Assembly (NCBI RefSeq): GCF_000466745.1
Contig: NZ_ANNI01000009.1
Span: 124,001 to 188,000, forward strand
DNA: 64,000 nucleotides
Direction: 5' to 3'
DNA from: Campylobacter concisus ATCC 51562
GTDB taxonomy: Bacteria; Campylobacterota; Campylobacteria; Campylobacterales; Campylobacteraceae
The notes beneath the pieces are model-generated. The model saw only the letters and a program-made list of their open reading frames with translations. It did no database searches and was not told the DNA's origin. Below are positions 8,590 to 20,422 of the stretch, one piece after another. Numbering within the stretch: position 1 is the first letter of the stretch; each line of letters opens with the position of its first letter. Both the position numbers and the translations under genes were made by a program.

Positions 8590-10515
8590 TTATTCCTCTT
8601 TTTTACTCTTTTCGTCTTCTTCGGTCTCTACAAGCCTACTCTCTAGACTATTTTCGATCTCATAGTTTTTAATAATCTCTCTAACTCTTTTTCCTTCGAT
8701 TGTTTCTTCTTCATAAAGTGCTGATACCATATTTTCAATAGCACCTTTATAAATTTCAAGCAAACCAAGCACAGCTGTGTATCTTTCATGAAGAAGCGTT
8801 TTTACAAACTCATCAACCTTTTCAGCCATCTTATCACTGTAATCTTTGATGCTTTGACCACCATTTAAAAACGTAGCACGTTGCTTTTCAAGTACCATAA
8901 GACCGGCAACATCGCTCATACCATACATACTAACCATAGCTTTTATGATATCAGTCGCACGCTCTAGGTCGTTGCTAGCTCCGGTTGAAATTTCTTTAAT
9001 AAACACCTCTTCAGCTGCTCTACCGGCCAAAAGTACATCTACTTCTGCTATCAGCTCATGCTTTTGCATCATAAATTTATTCTCTTCAGGCGTGTTTAGA
9101 GTATAGCCAAGTGCCGCAAGACCACGTGGCACGACTGAGACTTTTGTTACCCTTTTTGCACCTTTTGTTAGCTCAGCTATCAAGGCATGACCACACTCAT
9201 GATAAGTGACGATCCTTTTTTCTTTTGGATTTACGCGGCGAGACTTTTTCTCAAGTCCAGCAATCGATCTCTCAACAGCCTCCACAAGATCGGCCTGCTC
9301 AACAAAAGTCTTTGACTTACGTCCTGCAAGAAGTGCAGCCTCATTTATGATATTTTCAAGATCAGCACCTGCTAAACCAGTAGTAAGCCTTGCGATATCC
9401 TCGATATTTACATCTTTGCCAATCTTTACATCTTTCATGTGAACTTTTAAGATGTCGCAGCGTCCTTTAAAATCAGGTTTATCAACAAGCACTTGCCTAT
9501 CAAATCTACCTGGCCTTAAAAGCGCAGCGTCCAAAACTTCAGGTCTATTTGTAGCCGCTATAACGATAACTGGCGACTTATCCGCGTCAAAGCCATCCAT
9601 CTCAGAAAGAAGCTGATTTAGCGTTTGCTCTCTCTCGTCGTTGCCACCCATTGGACCAGAATTTCTACTTTTACCGATCGCATCGATCTCATCTATAAAA
9701 ACAATCGCTGGAGCCTCTTTTTTAGCATTTTCAAAAAGATCTCTAACTCTGCTTGCGCCAACGCCGACAAACATCTCTATAAAGCTTGATGCTGACATAG
9801 AGAAAAACGGCACACTAGCCTCGCCCGCAACTGCTCTTGCAAGAAGCGTTTTGCCTGTGCCCGGAGGGCCAACTAGCAAAATTCCTTTTGGAATTTTTGC
9901 CCCAAGTCTTAGATACTTATCAGGACTTTTTAGATAATCAACTATCTCTTGAACCTCTTCTTTTGCCTCTTCGACACCTGCGACATCATCAAACTTAACT
10001 TTTGGTTTTTCAGAATTTATAAGTTTTTTTGCACTTCCTATGCCAAGTATGCCACCGCCAATATTCTTTTGCATACGACTAGCAATAAACATCCAAATAG
10101 CAAAAAATATAAATACCGGGATGATCCATGAAAATATAAGATCACCAAACCAGTTATTTTCGCTATAAACGCTATAAGTTATGCCATTTTGCTCAAGTAT
10201 ACCAATGAGCGTTGGATCATTTATACGTTTTGCAAGATAGATAGTTTTGTCACTACCTATGCCTTTTATGGTAGTTTCCGAGATAGCAACCTCATTTAGC
10301 TGCTTATTTTTTAACATATCTTTAAACTCAGAATAAGCTACCATTTTACTCTGAGCATTGCTATTTAGCCCAAAAGAGCCACCTAGTCCGTCTCCACTAA
10401 AGCTTCTAAAAGCTAAAACTATAACTATTGCAAAAATGGCAAAAATGAAAATAGGATTTTTATTAAAAAAACCGTTATTATTGCCATTGTTTTGGTTATT
10501 ATTTTGGTTATTCAT
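8590..10515 (-). CDS. ftsH: ATP-dependent zinc metalloprotease FtsH
   Basis: FtsH is a membrane-anchored AAA+ protease that degrades misfolded membrane proteins and regulators. The 641-residue protein has an Asn-rich N-terminus, two membrane segments (about 20-38 and 128-146) flanking a periplasmic domain, Walker A GPPGTGKT near residue 215, Walker [12 protein letters not shown] near 270, an SRH region ending [21 protein letters not shown], and the zinc-protease motif HECGH near 440. The start overlaps the prmA stop by 8 bases. All catalytic motifs are intact. Confidence 0.98.
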   Translation of the reverse strand: MNNQNNNQNNGNNNGFFNKNPIFIFAIFAIVIVLAFRSFSGDGLGGSFGLNSNAQSKMVAYSEFKDMLKNKQLNEVAISETTIKGIGSDKTIYLAKRINDPTLIGILEQNGITYSVYSENNWFGDLIFSWIIPVFIFFAIWMFIASRMQKNIGGGILGIGSAKKLINSEKPKVKFDDVAGVEEAKEEVQEIVDYLKSPDKYLRLGAKIPKGILLVGPPGTGKTLLARAVAGEASVPFFSMSASSFIEMFVGVGASRVRDLFENAKKEAPAIVFIDEIDAIGKSRNSGPMGGNDEREQTLNQLLSEMDGFDADKSPVIVIAATNRPEVLDAALLRPGRFDRQVLVDKPDFKGRCDILKVHMKDVKIGKDVNIEDIARLTTGLAGADLENIINEAALLAGRKSKTFVEQADLVEAVERSIAGLEKKSRRVNPKEKRIVTYHECGHALIAELTKGAKRVTKVSVVPRGLAALGYTLNTPEENKFMMQKHELIAEVDVLLAGRAAEEVFIKEISTGASNDLERATDIIKAMVSMYGMSDVAGLMVLEKQRATFLNGGQSIKDYSDKMAEKVDEFVKTLLHERYTAVLGLLEIYKGAIENMVSALYEEETIEGKRVREIIKNYEIENSLESRLVETEEDEKSKKEE

Positions 10516-11341
10516 CTATTTCCTTATAAACAAAGCTACTCCAATCGTTACTTTGTTTTATCTCAATTAGCTCCAAATCCTTAAATGTATCTTTAATCCT
10601 ATCTTCGTATTTGTTTAAAATTCCTGACAATACCAAGTAGCCGCCTTTTTTAAGCGATTTTTTTAAGTCATTTGAGAGCATAAAAATGACATCAGCGATG
10701 ATATTTGCTACGACAATGTCATATTTTTGCTCTAAATTTGCGATAGAGCCTGTCCAAATTTTATTAAATTTAACCTCATTCAACTCGGCGTTGCTAAGTG
10801 AGCTTTGTGTAGCTTGCTCGTCTGTATCACAAGCATCGACCTTACAGCCAAGCTTTGCCAAGGCGATACTTAAAATTCCACTTCCACAACCTACATCTAA
10901 AGTAGTATTGCCACTTTTTGCATATTTTTGTAAAAGCTGCAAGCAAGAATTTGTGCTTTCATGGTGCCCTGAGCCAAAGGCTAGAGCTGGGTCGATTATG
11001 ATATTTGTTACGCCATTAAGTGGCTCTTCCCAGCTAGGCCTAACATAAATTTTATCAACCAAAATAGGTTTAACTGCCTTTTTATATTCACCTAGCCAGT
11101 CTTTATTTTCTTTTAAATTAAGAGAAATTTTTAAATCATTTGAAATTTTACGAACACTAGAGAGCCCTTTTACATACTCTTCGATACCCCAAGCTATATC
11201 TTTTAGATCATACTCTTCCCTGATAATGATCTCGTGATCTAGCTCTTCAACACAGGTGACTCCAAAAGAGAAAACTAGCTCTAAAATTTCATCATAAAAA
11301 TTTGATGTTTTTATGCTTAATTCGTAGAATTTATCTTTCAT
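10508..11341 (-). CDS. prmA: Ribosomal protein L11 methyltransferase PrmA
   Basis: PrmA is a SAM-dependent methyltransferase that trimethylates ribosomal protein L11. The 277-residue protein has an N-terminal substrate-recognition lobe and a Rossmann domain with PALAFGSGHHEST near residue 117, the SAM-binding TLDVGCGSGILSIALAKLG near 147 and VVANIIADV near 208, all typical of PrmA. It sits between cheY (1-base overlap) and ftsH (8-base overlap), as in other Campylobacter. Confidence 0.94.
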   Translation of the reverse strand: MKDKFYELSIKTSNFYDEILELVFSFGVTCVEELDHEIIIREEYDLKDIAWGIEEYVKGLSSVRKISNDLKISLNLKENKDWLGEYKKAVKPILVDKIYVRPSWEEPLNGVTNIIIDPALAFGSGHHESTNSCLQLLQKYAKSGNTTLDVGCGSGILSIALAKLGCKVDACDTDEQATQSSLSNAELNEVKFNKIWTGSIANLEQKYDIVVANIIADVIFMLSNDLKKSLKKGGYLVLSGILNKYEDRIKDTFKDLELIEIKQSNDWSSFVYKEIDE

Positions 11342-11706
11342 TAACCAAGAACGTCTTCAAGCTTCTCTTTTAAAACTTGTGGCGTAAAAGGTTTAACGAT
11401 GTAGTTATTAACACCTGCTTTTAAAGCTGTTATAACTTCGGCTTTTCCGCCCTCTGTTGTTACCATTATGATAGGCATATCAACATACTTTTGCTCTGCT
11501 CTTACCTTTTTAACAAGCTCAAGACCATTCATCTCAGGCATATTCCAGTCAGTGATAAGAACTTCGATACCTTCGTTTTGAGTTAAGATATTCCAGGCCT
11601 CAAGACCGTGCTCAGCCTCAAGAATTTCTTGATGTCCTAACCTTTGTAAAGTATTTTTTATGATTCTTCTCATTGTTGAACTGTCATCTACAACCAAAAT
11701 CTTCAC
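11341..11706 (-). CDS. cheY: Chemotaxis response regulator CheY
   Basis: CheY is a single-domain receiver that, when phosphorylated by CheA, binds the flagellar switch. The 121-residue protein has the acidic pair in VVDDSST, the phospho-acceptor in ITDWNMPEMNGLE near residue 58, Thr in MVTTEGGK near 87 and Lys in YIVKPFTP near 109. There is no output domain. The start codon is GTG with AAGGAT upstream; an ATG two bases upstream is out of frame and closes at once. First gene of the operon running to pssA. Confidence 0.96.
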   Translation of the reverse strand: MKILVVDDSSTMRRIIKNTLQRLGHQEILEAEHGLEAWNILTQNEGIEVLITDWNMPEMNGLELVKKVRAEQKYVDMPIIMVTTEGGKAEVITALKAGVNNYIVKPFTPQVLKEKLEDVLG

Positions 11707-11769
11707 ATAATATCCTTTTAGTAAAAATTGCCCTATTCTAGCTAATTTAAATTTATAAAAGCTTTAACG

Positions 11770-12483
11770 CTATCTAAGTAGTTTAAAGGCCTTTTTTAGG
11801 TCAAGCAACCCCTCATAGTAGGCTTTCCCAACTATTACGCCACTAATCTCATTTGTGGCTTTTAGCATCAAAATATCATTTATATCACTCACGCCACCAC
11901 TTGCTATCGTCTCAAGCTTGCTATTTCTAGCTATTTGCAAGCTAAACTCAACATTGACTCCGCCAAGCATTCCATCCTTATTAATATCGGTGCAAATCAC
12001 AGCTTCCACGCCAACATCTGCAAATTTTCTTGCAAGATCAACTGCTTTTATATTTGAGATCTCACCCCAACCTTGCACGGCCACATAGCCATCTTTTGCG
12101 TCAATGCCAACTACAACTCTATAAATTTCAGCCATTTTTGCTGTAAATTCTGGATCTCTAAGAGCTACTGAGCCAAGGATCACTCTACTAACTCCAAGGT
12201 CTAAATAGCGTTTTATTCGCTCTTCATCTCTTATGCCACCACCCACTTGGACGCTTAAATTTGTAGCCTTTGTAATCTTTTCAATTGTTTTAAAATTTAT
12301 CGTCTCTCCAGCAAATGCACCATCTAAATCAACCACATGAAGCCATTTTGCGCCATAATCTTCAAATTTCTTAGCAAGTTCACTTGGCTCGTTGCTATAA
12401 ATTTTTGCACTTTGCATAAGACCTTTGCTAAGTCTAGCCGCTTGTCCCTCTTTTAAATCAATCGCTGGAAAAATTTCCATCAT
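11770..12483 (-). CDS. hisA: HisA, phosphoribosylformimino-AICAR-phosphate isomerase
   Basis: HisA opens the ribose of ProFAR to PRFAR, the substrate of HisF/HisH in histidine synthesis. The 237-residue TIM barrel begins with [15 protein letters not shown] (catalytic Asp near residue 9), has [10 protein letters not shown] near 50, VQVGGGIRD near 78, [12 protein letters not shown] near 127-165 (second catalytic Asp) and ASGGVSD near 192. Its ATG overlaps the hisH stop. HisF is not seen nearby. Confidence 0.96.
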   Translation of the reverse strand: MMEIFPAIDLKEGQAARLSKGLMQSAKIYSNEPSELAKKFEDYGAKWLHVVDLDGAFAGETINFKTIEKITKATNLSVQVGGGIRDEERIKRYLDLGVSRVILGSVALRDPEFTAKMAEIYRVVVGIDAKDGYVAVQGWGEISNIKAVDLARKFADVGVEAVICTDINKDGMLGGVNVEFSLQIARNSKLETIASGGVSDINDILMLKATNEISGVIVGKAYYEGLLDLKKAFKLLR

Positions 12484-13091
12484 AACCTCGCAAAATTCTC
12501 TAAAATTTTAAGTCCAGCTTCATGACTTTTTTCTGGATGAGGCTGAAAGCCAAAGATATTTTCATGCCAAACCGCACTTGTAAATTCATATCCATAAGTC
12601 GTCTTTGCCAGTGCAAATTTATCATCACAAATCACATGATAGCTATGTACAAAATATAAATACTCAAGCTCTTTTAGTCCTAAATTTAATGGACTATTTT
12701 GCTTAAATTCCAAAGCGTTCCAACCAATATGGGGTATCTTTAATGGTTTATCGAAATTAGCTTCATTAAATTTTACGACCTCACCAGGCAAAAGAGAGAG
12801 TCCCTCATGCTCGCCAAACTCAAAGCTTCGCTCAAATAAAAGCTGCATACCAAGGCAAATTCCTATAAAGGCTTTTCCACTTTTCACAGCTTCTTTTATC
12901 GCTTCATCCATGCTGTTAAATTTTAGTTTCTTCATCGCCTCACCAAAAGCTCCAACGCCTGGTAAAACAATGTGCGAATACTCCTTTAAATTTTCGGGCT
13001 TACTTACTAAGGCACATTTTTTGTCAAGAAAATCGAAAGCATTTATCACACTTTTGATATTTCCGGCCCCATAGTCAATTATCGCTATCAT
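12480..13091 (-). CDS. hisH: HisH, imidazole glycerol phosphate synthase glutaminase subunit
   Basis: HisH supplies ammonia from glutamine to HisF. The 203-residue class I glutamine amidotransferase has [11 protein letters not shown] at the start, the oxyanion [11 protein letters not shown] segment near 48, the nucleophile Cys in [11 protein letters not shown] near residue 79 and the His-Glu pair in FQPHPEKSH near 183. All triad residues are present. It is followed by hisA with a 4-base overlap and lies 16 bases downstream of pglF. hisF should lie elsewhere. Confidence 0.95.
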   Translation of the reverse strand: MIAIIDYGAGNIKSVINAFDFLDKKCALVSKPENLKEYSHIVLPGVGAFGEAMKKLKFNSMDEAIKEAVKSGKAFIGICLGMQLLFERSFEFGEHEGLSLLPGEVVKFNEANFDKPLKIPHIGWNALEFKQNSPLNLGLKELEYLYFVHSYHVICDDKFALAKTTYGYEFTSAVWHENIFGFQPHPEKSHEAGLKILENFARL

Positions 13092-13107
13092 TGTTCTTTG
13101 CCTTTAA

Positions 13108-14889
13108 TTAGCCTTTTAAATTTAGCGCATGATTAAACTCAGGCACGATAACCTTAAGCGCAGGTGCGATCTCATTATCCTCAAGCTGTAAAAGCTCACT
13201 TATCTGCGAGTTTAAAAGCGCTAAATCGTAAGGCTCTGAATGCGTCACAAAGATCGATTCATACTTAGTTTGAACGTCATCTTTGTTGATAAGCAGCTCT
13301 TCATAAAGCTTCTCGCCTGGTCTAAGACCTACAAATTCTATACCCAGATGCTCTTTATTTGAAAGAAGAAGCATCTTTTTAGCAAGATCAACTATCTTAA
13401 CAGGCTCGCCCATATCAAGTACGAAAAGCTCTCCACCTTTTGCGATAGAGGCTGCTTGAAGGACTAGCTGACACGCCTCAGATGTGAGCATAAAATATCT
13501 TGTAATCTCTGGGTGCGTGACGCTTAGTGGCCTATTTGCAGCGATCTGTGCTTTAAATTTAGGTATAACAGATCCGCTTGAGCCAAGGACGTTACCAAAG
13601 CGCACGCAAACTATCTCACATACACCTGCTTCGTTTGAATTTAGTGCATAAAGCTCACAAACACGCTTAGTTGTACCCATTATGTTTGTTGGACGCACAG
13701 CCTTGTCTGATGAGATCATGACAAATTTTTTAACACCATATTTTTTTGAAAGATCGACTGCATTTTTCGTACCAAGGATGTTGTTTTCAACTGCTGAGCG
13801 AGGATTTAGCTCGCAAAGTGGCACGTGCTTGTAGGCCGCAGCGTGGATGACGATCTCTGGTCTAAATTCTTCAAAAACCTCTTCAAAATCTTTTAAATTT
13901 GTGATATTTACAAGCTTACTAACAGTTCTTTTATCTTTTGTATCTTCGCCTATTTTATAAAGATTAAACTCGCTGTGCTCAACCATTACAAGCTCACTTA
14001 CGCCATATTTCAAACACTGCTTACAAATTTCGCTTCCTATACTACCGCCAGCTCCAGTGACAAGCACTCTTTTATCTTTTAAGAAATTTGAAATAGCCTC
14101 TGGGTTTAAATCTTTTGGCTTTCTAGCGAGCAAATCTTCGATCGAGATATCTTTGATCGGCTCATTTTCGATAAGCGAAAAGAGTTTCATATCTCTTATG
14201 CCATATCCAGTTAGCTCATCAACTAGAGCTTGAAGCTCATCTTGATCTAATGCAAGCGCGATGATAGCAGTCTTTGCATCATAATCTTTTATAAGGCTTG
14301 GTATCTCTTTTTTATCTTGCACTAAAAATCCATCACAATAAGTGCCAACAAGATCGCTCCTGCCATCTACCACTCCAACCGCGTAGTAGTCAAGATAACC
14401 TTGTTTTAAGCCACGCAAGACGTGAAGCGCTTTTGACGTTGCACCTATAACAATACAAGGCTCACCTTTGTGAGGTCTATTTGAAAAGTCAAGCACCATG
14501 CGTTTTGAAATTCTTAAAAGCCCAACGAGCAAGCATGAAATAAGAAGATCAATGAAAATAACGCTTCTTGGGTATGGATTTAAAAAATCTTGAATGATAA
14601 AAAAAACGATCGTAAATAAAACCGCTGAGCAAACGTGAGCTAGGAAAATTTTTCTTGCTTCGTTTAATCCAAAAAACCTCCACGGTACCTTGTAAATTTT
14701 AAACATCCACATAAAAAAGAGCTTAAATACGATCAAAAATCCAGCCGTTACAAAAAGCCCTTGCACGTAGATATCTGGGATGTCGGCGTTAAACCTTAAA
14801 AGATAAGCCGCATATATCGAAAAGATAAATATAAAAACATCGCCAAGAAGGAAAAATACGAGCCTTTTTAACTTTGTTGCATGAAACAT
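13108..14889 (-). CDS. pglF: PglF, UDP-GlcNAc C4,6-dehydratase
   Basis: PglF makes the 4-keto-6-deoxy sugar that starts UDP-diNAcBac synthesis for N-glycosylation. The 593-residue protein has four N-terminal membrane helices (about residues 8-135), a CoA/NAD-binding like domain ([13 protein letters not shown] near 142), and a C-terminal extended SDR dehydratase with [14 protein letters not shown] near 275 and catalytic [13 protein letters not shown] near 393. The membrane-anchored architecture is characteristic of PglF/WbpM/FlaA1 relatives; the pgl context selects PglF. Last pgl gene of the cluster. Confidence 0.93.
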   Translation of the reverse strand: MFHATKLKRLVFFLLGDVFIFIFSIYAAYLLRFNADIPDIYVQGLFVTAGFLIVFKLFFMWMFKIYKVPWRFFGLNEARKIFLAHVCSAVLFTIVFFIIQDFLNPYPRSVIFIDLLISCLLVGLLRISKRMVLDFSNRPHKGEPCIVIGATSKALHVLRGLKQGYLDYYAVGVVDGRSDLVGTYCDGFLVQDKKEIPSLIKDYDAKTAIIALALDQDELQALVDELTGYGIRDMKLFSLIENEPIKDISIEDLLARKPKDLNPEAISNFLKDKRVLVTGAGGSIGSEICKQCLKYGVSELVMVEHSEFNLYKIGEDTKDKRTVSKLVNITNLKDFEEVFEEFRPEIVIHAAAYKHVPLCELNPRSAVENNILGTKNAVDLSKKYGVKKFVMISSDKAVRPTNIMGTTKRVCELYALNSNEAGVCEIVCVRFGNVLGSSGSVIPKFKAQIAANRPLSVTHPEITRYFMLTSEACQLVLQAASIAKGGELFVLDMGEPVKIVDLAKKMLLLSNKEHLGIEFVGLRPGEKLYEELLINKDDVQTKYESIFVTHSEPYDLALLNSQISELLQLEDNEIAPALKVIVPEFNHALNLKG

Positions 14890-16017
<1,128 letters not shown>

Positions 16018-16029
16018 TTATTTTTAAAT

Positions 16030-16620
16030 TTATATCTTAGCGCGCTCGCATGCTGGCACGCCGTAAGCCTTTGTGCCATCTTTTATATCTCTAACAACCA
16101 CGCTTCCAGCACCGATGATGCAGTTTTTGCCAATGCTTATACCTTGAATGACGCTTGAGCCGATACCTATGTGCGTAAATTCGCCCACGCTAACGTTTCC
16201 AGCAAGGGCTGCATTTGGGCTGATGTGAGCAAATTTACCTATCACGCACTCATGCTCTATCACCGCGCCAGAATTCATGATAGCGCCCTCTTTTATGTGA
16301 GCTTTTGCGTTTATAACGGCATTTGGCATGACAACTACGCCTTTTTCTATCACGGCACTTTCGCTCACAACCGCGCTTTTATGGATCAAATTTACTATCT
16401 CAAAGCCAGCGGCCTCGACCTTTTGGCTGATCTTTTGCCTTGTTTTGTTTTCGCCAATAGCTATTATAATGTCTGCTTTTTCAAGCTCTGGGCTAAATTT
16501 ACACTCACTAGCATCATCTAAAAAAACTATCTCATCATAGCCGTTGCTTCTAGCGATGTCAGCTACGACTAGCCCGTGACCGCTTGCTCCGTAGATGTAA
16601 ATTTTCTTAGTTTTTGCCAT
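16030..16620 (-). CDS. pglD: PglD, UDP-N-acetylbacillosamine N-acetyltransferase
   Basis: PglD acetylates the C4 amine, completing UDP-diNAcBac. The 196-residue protein has an N-terminal Rossmann-like UDP-sugar domain ([17 protein letters not shown]) and a C-terminal left-handed beta helix of hexapeptide repeats (about residues 85-190), including [16 protein letters not shown] and [15 protein letters not shown]. The His in VIEHECVIG near 117 fits the catalytic base of the family. ATG at 16620 overlaps the pglC stop by 14 bases; an earlier in-frame start would only add basic residues. Confidence 0.92.
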   Translation of the reverse strand: MAKTKKIYIYGASGHGLVVADIARSNGYDEIVFLDDASECKFSPELEKADIIIAIGENKTRQKISQKVEAAGFEIVNLIHKSAVVSESAVIEKGVVVMPNAVINAKAHIKEGAIMNSGAVIEHECVIGKFAHISPNAALAGNVSVGEFTHIGIGSSVIQGISIGKNCIIGAGSVVVRDIKDGTKAYGVPACERAKI

Positions 16621-17212
16621 TAAATTTCTCCGTCGTAGCCTGCCCCTCTTTGCTGACGCCACTTCGTTTTAGCACCTTTTCGATGGTCTGTAAGGCAATC
16701 TTTACATCAAGCATAAAGCTTAAATTTTTAGCGTAATAGACGTCGTACTCAAATTTTTTCTCCCAGCTTATGGCGTTTCTGCCATTTACTTGCGCTAGCC
16801 CTGTGATACCTGGACGTACGTCGTGGCGGTGCTTTTGCGTTTCGTTATAAATAGGCAGATACTCAACTAAAAGCGGCCTTGGCCCAATGAAGCTCATGTC
16901 GCCCTTTAGCACGTTAAATAGCTGTGGTAGCTCATCGAGGCTAAGCGAACGGATTAGCTTACCAAATCTACCAAGACGCTGCTCATCTGGCAAGAGCTCG
17001 CCATTTGCGTCACGCTCATCGCTCATCGTCTTAAATTTATAAATTTTAAAAATTTTCTCATTAAGACCTGGTCTTGCCTGCGTGAAAATAACATCACGGC
17101 TTACTTTAAAATAGATAAAAATCGCCGTTGCTATGATGATAGGTGACGTTAAAATGAGCAAAAACAAAGCCCCCAAAATATCAATCACCCTCTTTAAAAA
17201 ATTTCTATACAT
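16607..17212 (-). CDS. pglC: PglC, undecaprenyl-phosphate diNAcBac-1-phosphate transferase
   Basis: PglC is the initiating phosphoglycosyltransferase: it moves diNAcBac-1-P to undecaprenyl phosphate. The 201-residue monotopic protein has an N-terminal re-entrant hydrophobic helix (about 8-33), [12 protein letters not shown] near 48-60, the [24 protein letters not shown] block (about 90-114; key D-E pair and PRP) and [12 protein letters not shown] near 137. The size matches minimal PglC without a GT extension. It overlaps pglA by 8 bases. Confidence 0.95.
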   Translation of the reverse strand: MYRNFLKRVIDILGALFLLILTSPIIIATAIFIYFKVSRDVIFTQARPGLNEKIFKIYKFKTMSDERDANGELLPDEQRLGRFGKLIRSLSLDELPQLFNVLKGDMSFIGPRPLLVEYLPIYNETQKHRHDVRPGITGLAQVNGRNAISWEKKFEYDVYYAKNLSFMLDVKIALQTIEKVLKRSGVSKEGQATTEKFNGKN

Positions 17213-18320
17213 CTATAAATTTCCTATAAATTTCTATATATCTTTTTGCGATTTGCTTCTCGTCAAACTCGCTAACTGCCCAGTCCCTGCCATTTTGACC
17301 AAGTCTAGCACAAAGCTCCTCATCATCAAGCAAAATTTTTATCTTGTCAGCAAGATCATTTGCGTCTTTTACTTTGCATAAAAGCCCGTTGTAGCCATCC
17401 TTTACTGCTTCGTTGCAGCCTGTCACATCGCTAGCAACGACTGCTTTAGCCATACTCATCGCCTCTAAAACCGTTCTTGGAAAGCCCTCTTTATAGCTAG
17501 GGAGTGCCAGCAAGTAAGAAGCCTTTAAAAGCTGTGGTATGTCGTTTCTAGCGCCAAGATATCGCACCTTGCCACCTTTTAAAAAGCTTTCATCTGCGGT
17601 TGATTTATTACCAGCAAAACCCTCGCCCACAAAGACAAATTCGCAGTTTTTGTAGCCATTTAAAATTTCAGCTGCCTCGTAAAATTCTCGAACACCCTTG
17701 TGCCACATAGCTCTTGCGATCATGAGAATCACCTTTTTATCGCCAAGATCAGCCTCCTGCGTGATAGCTGGGTCAAATTTAGCAGTATCAACACCGACAC
17801 TTTTTATGCGGCAAACTTTGCTTTTATCTATCAAATTTTTTGAAATCATATAATCAGCGTCCGAATCGTTTACAAACACGCAAGCATCGGCTTTTGCAAA
17901 AGAGAGCTTATAAAGGCTCTCCATGACAAAACGCACAGCCTTTGTCTTAAGATCATCATCGATATAAAAGCTACCAAGACCTTCAACCAAATTTATCACG
18001 TGCTTTATACCAGCGTTTTTAGCGGCAAACGTACCAAATACATTTGACTTGTGAGCGCCAGTTTGCAGCAGGTCTAAATTTAGCTCGCCCAAAATTTGAG
18101 AAAGTTTTTTGGAGTTATTTATCACTGTTAGCGGATTTAAGCTGGCTTTGTCAAGCTCGTAAGTGACAGAGTGAAAGCTTTTAGCAAGCTCATCAGTAAA
18201 ATTTCCTTTTGGAGCGATAGCAAAAACCTCATGCCCCATATCTTTTAAAGCCTGCATTATAGGGCGTCTAAAAAAGTGTATACTCATATCAGCGTGGCTT
18301 AAAAACCCTATCCTTGCCAT
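17205..18320 (-). CDS. pglA: PglA, GalNAc transferase acting on undecaprenyl-PP-diNAcBac
   Basis: PglA adds the second sugar of the N-glycan, alpha-1,3-GalNAc in C. jejuni. The 371-residue GT4 enzyme closely follows C. jejuni PglA in its first residues ([19 protein letters not shown]), in [11 protein letters not shown] near 116, [15 protein letters not shown] near 195 and [18 protein letters not shown] near 275. The last motif holds the nucleotide-sugar binding E-x7-E. It overlaps pglC by 8 bases and follows pglB closely. The donor sugar in this species is not proven. Confidence 0.92.
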   Translation of the reverse strand: MARIGFLSHADMSIHFFRRPIMQALKDMGHEVFAIAPKGNFTDELAKSFHSVTYELDKASLNPLTVINNSKKLSQILGELNLDLLQTGAHKSNVFGTFAAKNAGIKHVINLVEGLGSFYIDDDLKTKAVRFVMESLYKLSFAKADACVFVNDSDADYMISKNLIDKSKVCRIKSVGVDTAKFDPAITQEADLGDKKVILMIARAMWHKGVREFYEAAEILNGYKNCEFVFVGEGFAGNKSTADESFLKGGKVRYLGARNDIPQLLKASYLLALPSYKEGFPRTVLEAMSMAKAVVASDVTGCNEAVKDGYNGLLCKVKDANDLADKIKILLDDEELCARLGQNGRDWAVSEFDEKQIAKRYIEIYRKFIDV

Positions 18321-18322
18321 TT

Positions 18323-20422
18323 TTACCTCTTTAATTTATAAATTTTTGCCGCCCCATCAAGTATGACTGGCTCAAAAATTTTTGGATCGTACCTTTCAAG
18401 CACAAAAAGCTGGATGTATGCGCTATTTAAAATACTTTCATCAAGGATGATAAACCTACCATAATCTCTCATAAAAATGACAGAAATATTTGAGCTTTCG
18501 TTATTTTTATACTCTTTGACATTTAGCTTGCCAGCCTCATTATAATCAGTCTCTATGAAAGATTTAAGAGGCAAGATGTTGCCATCATAGATTAAATTTG
18601 TGACATCACTTGTGAGCGTAAATCCACCATTTAGTCTAATGCCATTTTCATTTTGAGAGATCGCTCTTGTGACGATAAAAAGGCCATTGTTTAAATTTTT
18701 ACCGCTTTTTAGATCGATCTTGCTAAACTGCAAAATGGTTGGAAAAATACCAAGCATCCTATCTGGAAGATAGTAATAAATATCCCTTGTCTTTGCTGGC
18801 AAGCTAAAATTTGCCTCTTTTATATCACCAAAAAACTGATCAATACTTGTGTTTCTTTCTTTTAAAATTTGAGCCAAGTTGCCGTTAAATCGCTCCTTGA
18901 AATTTCTCTCTGTGTACTCAACATCAAGCCTTGCCATATTTGCCGAGCTCATCTCATCGCTTCCAAGCGCAAAACTCACGGCAAAATTTTCGCGTCCAAG
19001 GTGCTTTCCACCATCAATGAGCGTCTTAACATCGCTGTAATATCTGATCGGATATCCATAGTCCCACCACGCAACCACGTAGTCCTCGCGTCCTGCGATG
19101 CCTTTTAGCTTATTTAAAATTTCAACCTCTTTGTGCACAAAAACTGGCTCAGCTTTGTAGCCATAGATATGAATGAGCGCTGGAGTAAGAGCAAGCACGG
19201 TTATAAAAGCTCTCGCAAGATTTAGCACCGCTCCTTTTAGCTTTAAATTTGAAAGTATAAATTCCACTAAATAGCCAAAGCCAAGCGCCATGATAGGCAC
19301 AGCGTAAATGGTAAATCTAAGGCCACTTTTAAATGCCAAAAAGCCAAGTGCTAGCATGCCAAGCGAGACGGCAAATGAGCGGTTTTTAAAACAAAAAAGA
19401 GCAACGCCAGCAAGCGAGATCAAAAATGTGATGACATTTGCGCTGATCCTCTCGCAAAATAGCGTAAAATCAACGATACTTGACTCTTGGATGGTTTGAT
19501 TGACATTAAAAAAGTGAAAGCTCATGCCGCCAACTTCAGGCGCATCTCTAAAGACGTAAAATTTAAGCTGAAAAATAATCGGATTTAGTCCGCCACGAAT
19601 GACAAAAACAGCAAAAACAACAACCAAAACACCAAGAGCAAATTTTAAATTTATCACCTCTTTTTTAAAGAGACAAAGTGCATAAAGTGCAAATACTAGG
19701 GCAAATTTAAGCGATAGATCAAGGTTCGAAATAGCAAGTAAAAGCAGTGAAATTTCATGGTAAAAAAGTGGATTTTTCCTATCAAAAACGAGCGTATAAA
19801 GTAAAAATAGCCCAGTTAAAATACTAATAAGCGAAAAAGCGCTTGAATACCACCACATATAAATAAGTGCGCTAAGAGGCGCGATTATTAAGCTCTTTGC
19901 GTCCTTTTTCTCAAGTACTCTAACAAGTCCCCAAACGACAAAGACGCTAAGTGGGATGATGAGCATATCAGTATCGTAGTATCCTGCCATAGTGCGGTTG
20001 TAGTAGCTATTTGCGACCACCGCAAGAAGTGCAGCGATGAAGCCAGCAAATTTTAGCTTATACTCATTTGCGATTAAGATAACTGGCACAGCCACAAGCG
20101 ATGAGAAAAATACGCTCATATAAATCATCGCCGTCTCAAGCTTGACGCCCAGAAATTTCACGATCCAGTAAGTAAGCGTCGAGAGCGGATAGCCGTAGTA
20201 GCTAAGATCATTTTCTTGGTGAAAGCCAGCCAGCATATCCCTTGCGCCCTCGGCAAATGCGTAGCCGTCGTTTGTACTGATCATTAGCTCGTTGTTCCAG
20301 AAAAATACTGGATATTCACTTGCCCAAAAGACCCAGTAGAGCCTACAAACCATGCCAAAAAGGACCGCGACAAATATCATCAAGTATAAAGAGTAATTTT
20401 TAAAAAATAAATTTCTATTCAT
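18323..20422 (-). CDS. pglB: PglB, oligosaccharyltransferase (canonical copy)
   Basis: PglB transfers the lipid-linked glycan to Asn in the D/E-x-N-x-S/T sequon of periplasmic proteins. The 699-residue protein has about 13 membrane helices, the first-loop acidic motif TNDGYAFAEGARDM near residue 50, GYYDTDM near 150, the external-loop NQTIQE with catalytic Glu, WWDYG at 452-456, DGGKHLG just after it and MLGI in a C-terminal helix. All these match C. jejuni PglB. It overlaps the pglJ stop by 8 bases. It is the likely housekeeping enzyme of the two copies in this window. Confidence 0.96.
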   Translation of the reverse strand: MNRNLFFKNYSLYLMIFVAVLFGMVCRLYWVFWASEYPVFFWNNELMISTNDGYAFAEGARDMLAGFHQENDLSYYGYPLSTLTYWIVKFLGVKLETAMIYMSVFFSSLVAVPVILIANEYKLKFAGFIAALLAVVANSYYNRTMAGYYDTDMLIIPLSVFVVWGLVRVLEKKDAKSLIIAPLSALIYMWWYSSAFSLISILTGLFLLYTLVFDRKNPLFYHEISLLLLAISNLDLSLKFALVFALYALCLFKKEVINLKFALGVLVVVFAVFVIRGGLNPIIFQLKFYVFRDAPEVGGMSFHFFNVNQTIQESSIVDFTLFCERISANVITFLISLAGVALFCFKNRSFAVSLGMLALGFLAFKSGLRFTIYAVPIMALGFGYLVEFILSNLKLKGAVLNLARAFITVLALTPALIHIYGYKAEPVFVHKEVEILNKLKGIAGREDYVVAWWDYGYPIRYYSDVKTLIDGGKHLGRENFAVSFALGSDEMSSANMARLDVEYTERNFKERFNGNLAQILKERNTSIDQFFGDIKEANFSLPAKTRDIYYYLPDRMLGIFPTILQFSKIDLKSGKNLNNGLFIVTRAISQNENGIRLNGGFTLTSDVTNLIYDGNILPLKSFIETDYNEAGKLNVKEYKNNESSNISVIFMRDYGRFIILDESILNSAYIQLFVLERYDPKIFEPVILDGAAKIYKLKR

